Source: Hydractinia symbiolongicarpus (lineage: Eukaryota > Cnidaria > Hydrozoa > Anthoathecata > Hydractiniidae). Taken from it: a stretch of 64,000 nt of DNA. The stretch's first letter is position 1. Each line of letters begins with the position of its first letter. The notes beneath the pieces were generated by a model, which ran no database searches, was not told the DNA's origin, and was given only the letters and a program-made list of their open reading frames with translations. This document shows positions 63,471-64,000 of this stretch, in pieces. A program made the position numbers and the translations under genes. The stretch spans positions 1,240,001 through 1,304,000 of the forward strand of contig NC_079887.1 in the NCBI RefSeq assembly GCF_029227915.1, in the 5' to 3' direction.

Positions 63471-64000
63471 AGTGGTTTAATCGCCGGCAAACGAAAACCT
63501 GCGATTTCCCGTAAATCCCGGACTCGGCCCGTATAGTCAAAAGTATACAAAGAAAGTACCCAGGGTGTAAACTCATTTCTCGAACGATTTTTTAAATTAT
63601 TTTTTCACCACTAAAACGCATGAGACTTGCAGTTTTCAAAAACGTTTTCATTTTTGATGAGACGCTGAATAAAAGAAGTTTAATCGCCGGCAAACGAAAA
63701 CCCGCGATTTCCCGTAAATCCCGGACTCGGCCCGTATAGTCAAAAGTATACAAAGAAAATACCCAGGGTGTAAACTCATTTCCCAAACGATTTTTTAAAT
63801 TATTATTTCACCACTAAAGCCCATGAGACTTGTAGTATTTAAAAATATTTTCATTTTTGATGAGACTCTGAATAAAAGAAGTTTAATCGACGGCAAACGA
63901 AAACCCGCGACTTCCCGTAAATCCCGGACTCGGCCCGTATAGTCAAAAGTATACAAAGAAAGTACCCAGGGAGTAAACTCATTTCCCGAACGATTTTTTA
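63471..64000. repeat. Start of a further unit; array runs off the window
   Basis: 63,471 to about 63,675 repeats 62,253 onward at +1,218. The sequence then switches to cagggtgtaaactc, gattttttaaattatt and a gcccatgag monomer with gactctgaat, atcgacggc and cgcgacttcccg. That last monomer is also at about 60,170-60,265, 3,654 bases (eighteen 203 bp monomers) upstream. Confidence 0.75.

Larger units (their letters stand above)
1..64000. repeat. Satellite DNA array, 202-203 bp monomer, about 315 head-to-tail copies
   Basis: The word gtaaactc recurs every 202-203 bases from position 9 to the end (for example 9, 211, 414, 616, 819, 1021, 1224, 1426), and each copy holds the same ordered landmarks: cccgaacg or ccagaacg, two T-runs, caccactaaa, gacttgtag, a gatgagacgctgaataaaag stretch, atcgccggcaaacg, gatttcccgtaaatcccgg, cggcccgtatag, gtatacaaag. 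The one-base length difference usually comes from cccggcttgg (202) against cccgggcttgg or cccggactcgg (203). All copies have the same orientation and neither end of the array lies in the window. Long single-unit arrays of this kind are typical of eukaryotic centromeric or other heterochromatic satellites. The family and host are not recognised; strand is arbitrary. Confidence 0.98.

Noticed and set aside
6516-63786. Dozens of 60-110 codon open frames on both strands with near-identical products
   Set aside because: They are the same two or three satellite frames recurring in each copy. They exist on both strands, are interrupted or shifted by ordinary monomer variants, and cannot continue because the unit is 202-203 bp. 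No start context, domain or codon signature supports a gene.
1-64000. CRISPR array
   Set aside because: The period is over 200 bases with no separate conserved repeat and unique spacers; the whole unit is conserved.
1-64000. CENP-B box
   Set aside because: I looked on both strands for the TTCGnnnnAnnCGGG core. The nearest sites (ttcgtttgccggcg and ttcgggaaatgag, reverse strand) miss essential positions.
1-64000. Ribosomal DNA spacer subrepeats or a 5S/tRNA-derived repeat
   Set aside because: No rRNA gene sequence, tRNA fold or Pol III A/B box was seen, and the array is far longer than usual spacer subrepeat blocks.
1-64000. Transposon insertion or long terminal repeats inside the array
   Set aside because: No stretch departs from the monomer alignment by more than a short deletion. 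I saw no target-site duplications, terminal repeats or transposase/reverse transcriptase frames.
1-64000. Inverted monomer blocks or a strand switch
   Set aside because: All landmarks keep the same order and strand from start to end.

Overview
The whole 64 kb window is one uninterrupted block of tandemly repeated satellite DNA. The repeat unit is 202-203 bp, about 38% G+C, and all of the roughly 315 copies run head to tail in the same orientation. I found no gene, RNA gene, transposon, CRISPR array, inverted block or unique sequence. The many 60-110 codon open frames on both strands are the same few satellite frames seen again in each copy; because the unit is not a multiple of three, none can run on through the array. 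The size and homogeneity point to a eukaryotic centromeric, pericentromeric or other heterochromatic array. I do not recognise the satellite family and cannot name the species. CpG is over-represented in the unit (12 in a representative copy against about 7.5 expected), which suggests a genome with little CpG methylation in this array, or very recent homogenisation.

The monomer has two halves. Positions 1-110, counted from the conserved word gtaaactc, are A+T-rich (about 29% G+C) with runs of four to six T or A. Positions 111-203 are about 48% G+C and hold most of the CpGs. Three short dyads recur: a 9-bp-arm inverted repeat with a TTTT loop, a 5-bp-arm inverted repeat present only in the 'gggcttgg' variant, and a gtata/tatac dyad.

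The array is a patchwork of blocks amplified at different times. 1-1.43 kb: alternating two-monomer pattern (about 405 bp). 1.13-4.42 kb: an eight-monomer unit (1,618 bp) in two nearly identical tandem copies. 4.4-10.7 kb: a mosaic of overlapping duplications (606, 808, 1,414, 2,828, 405 bp). 10.3-15.8 kb: an eleven-monomer unit (2,226 bp) in two copies, the first carrying an internal five-monomer (1,012 bp) duplication. 15.8-20 kb: older, looser monomers, one stretch being a diverged relative of the 1.8-2.6 kb segment. 20-29.7 kb: three-monomer (608 bp) order, with the gtata dyad converted to a perfect 8-bp-arm palindrome. 29.7-41.1 kb: ten 99-100 bp half monomers that all share one deletion junction and create 5.5-mer (1,111 bp) and 2.5-mer (504 bp) units. 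36.9-44 kb: 811, 608 and 1,218 bp duplications. 44.3-54.7 kb: a seven-monomer family (1,420 bp) and a virtually identical 2,030 bp tandem pair, with hybrid monomers marking crossovers. 54.7-64 kb: nested 406, 2,233 and 1,218 bp duplications whose order of formation can be read from shared variants.

Nothing here resembles a new gene system. The interest lies in the fine record of unequal exchange, the half-monomer lineage, a change of monomer types near 41 kb, and the conserved dyads. All block edges were found by eye from shared marker variants and may be off by tens of bases.
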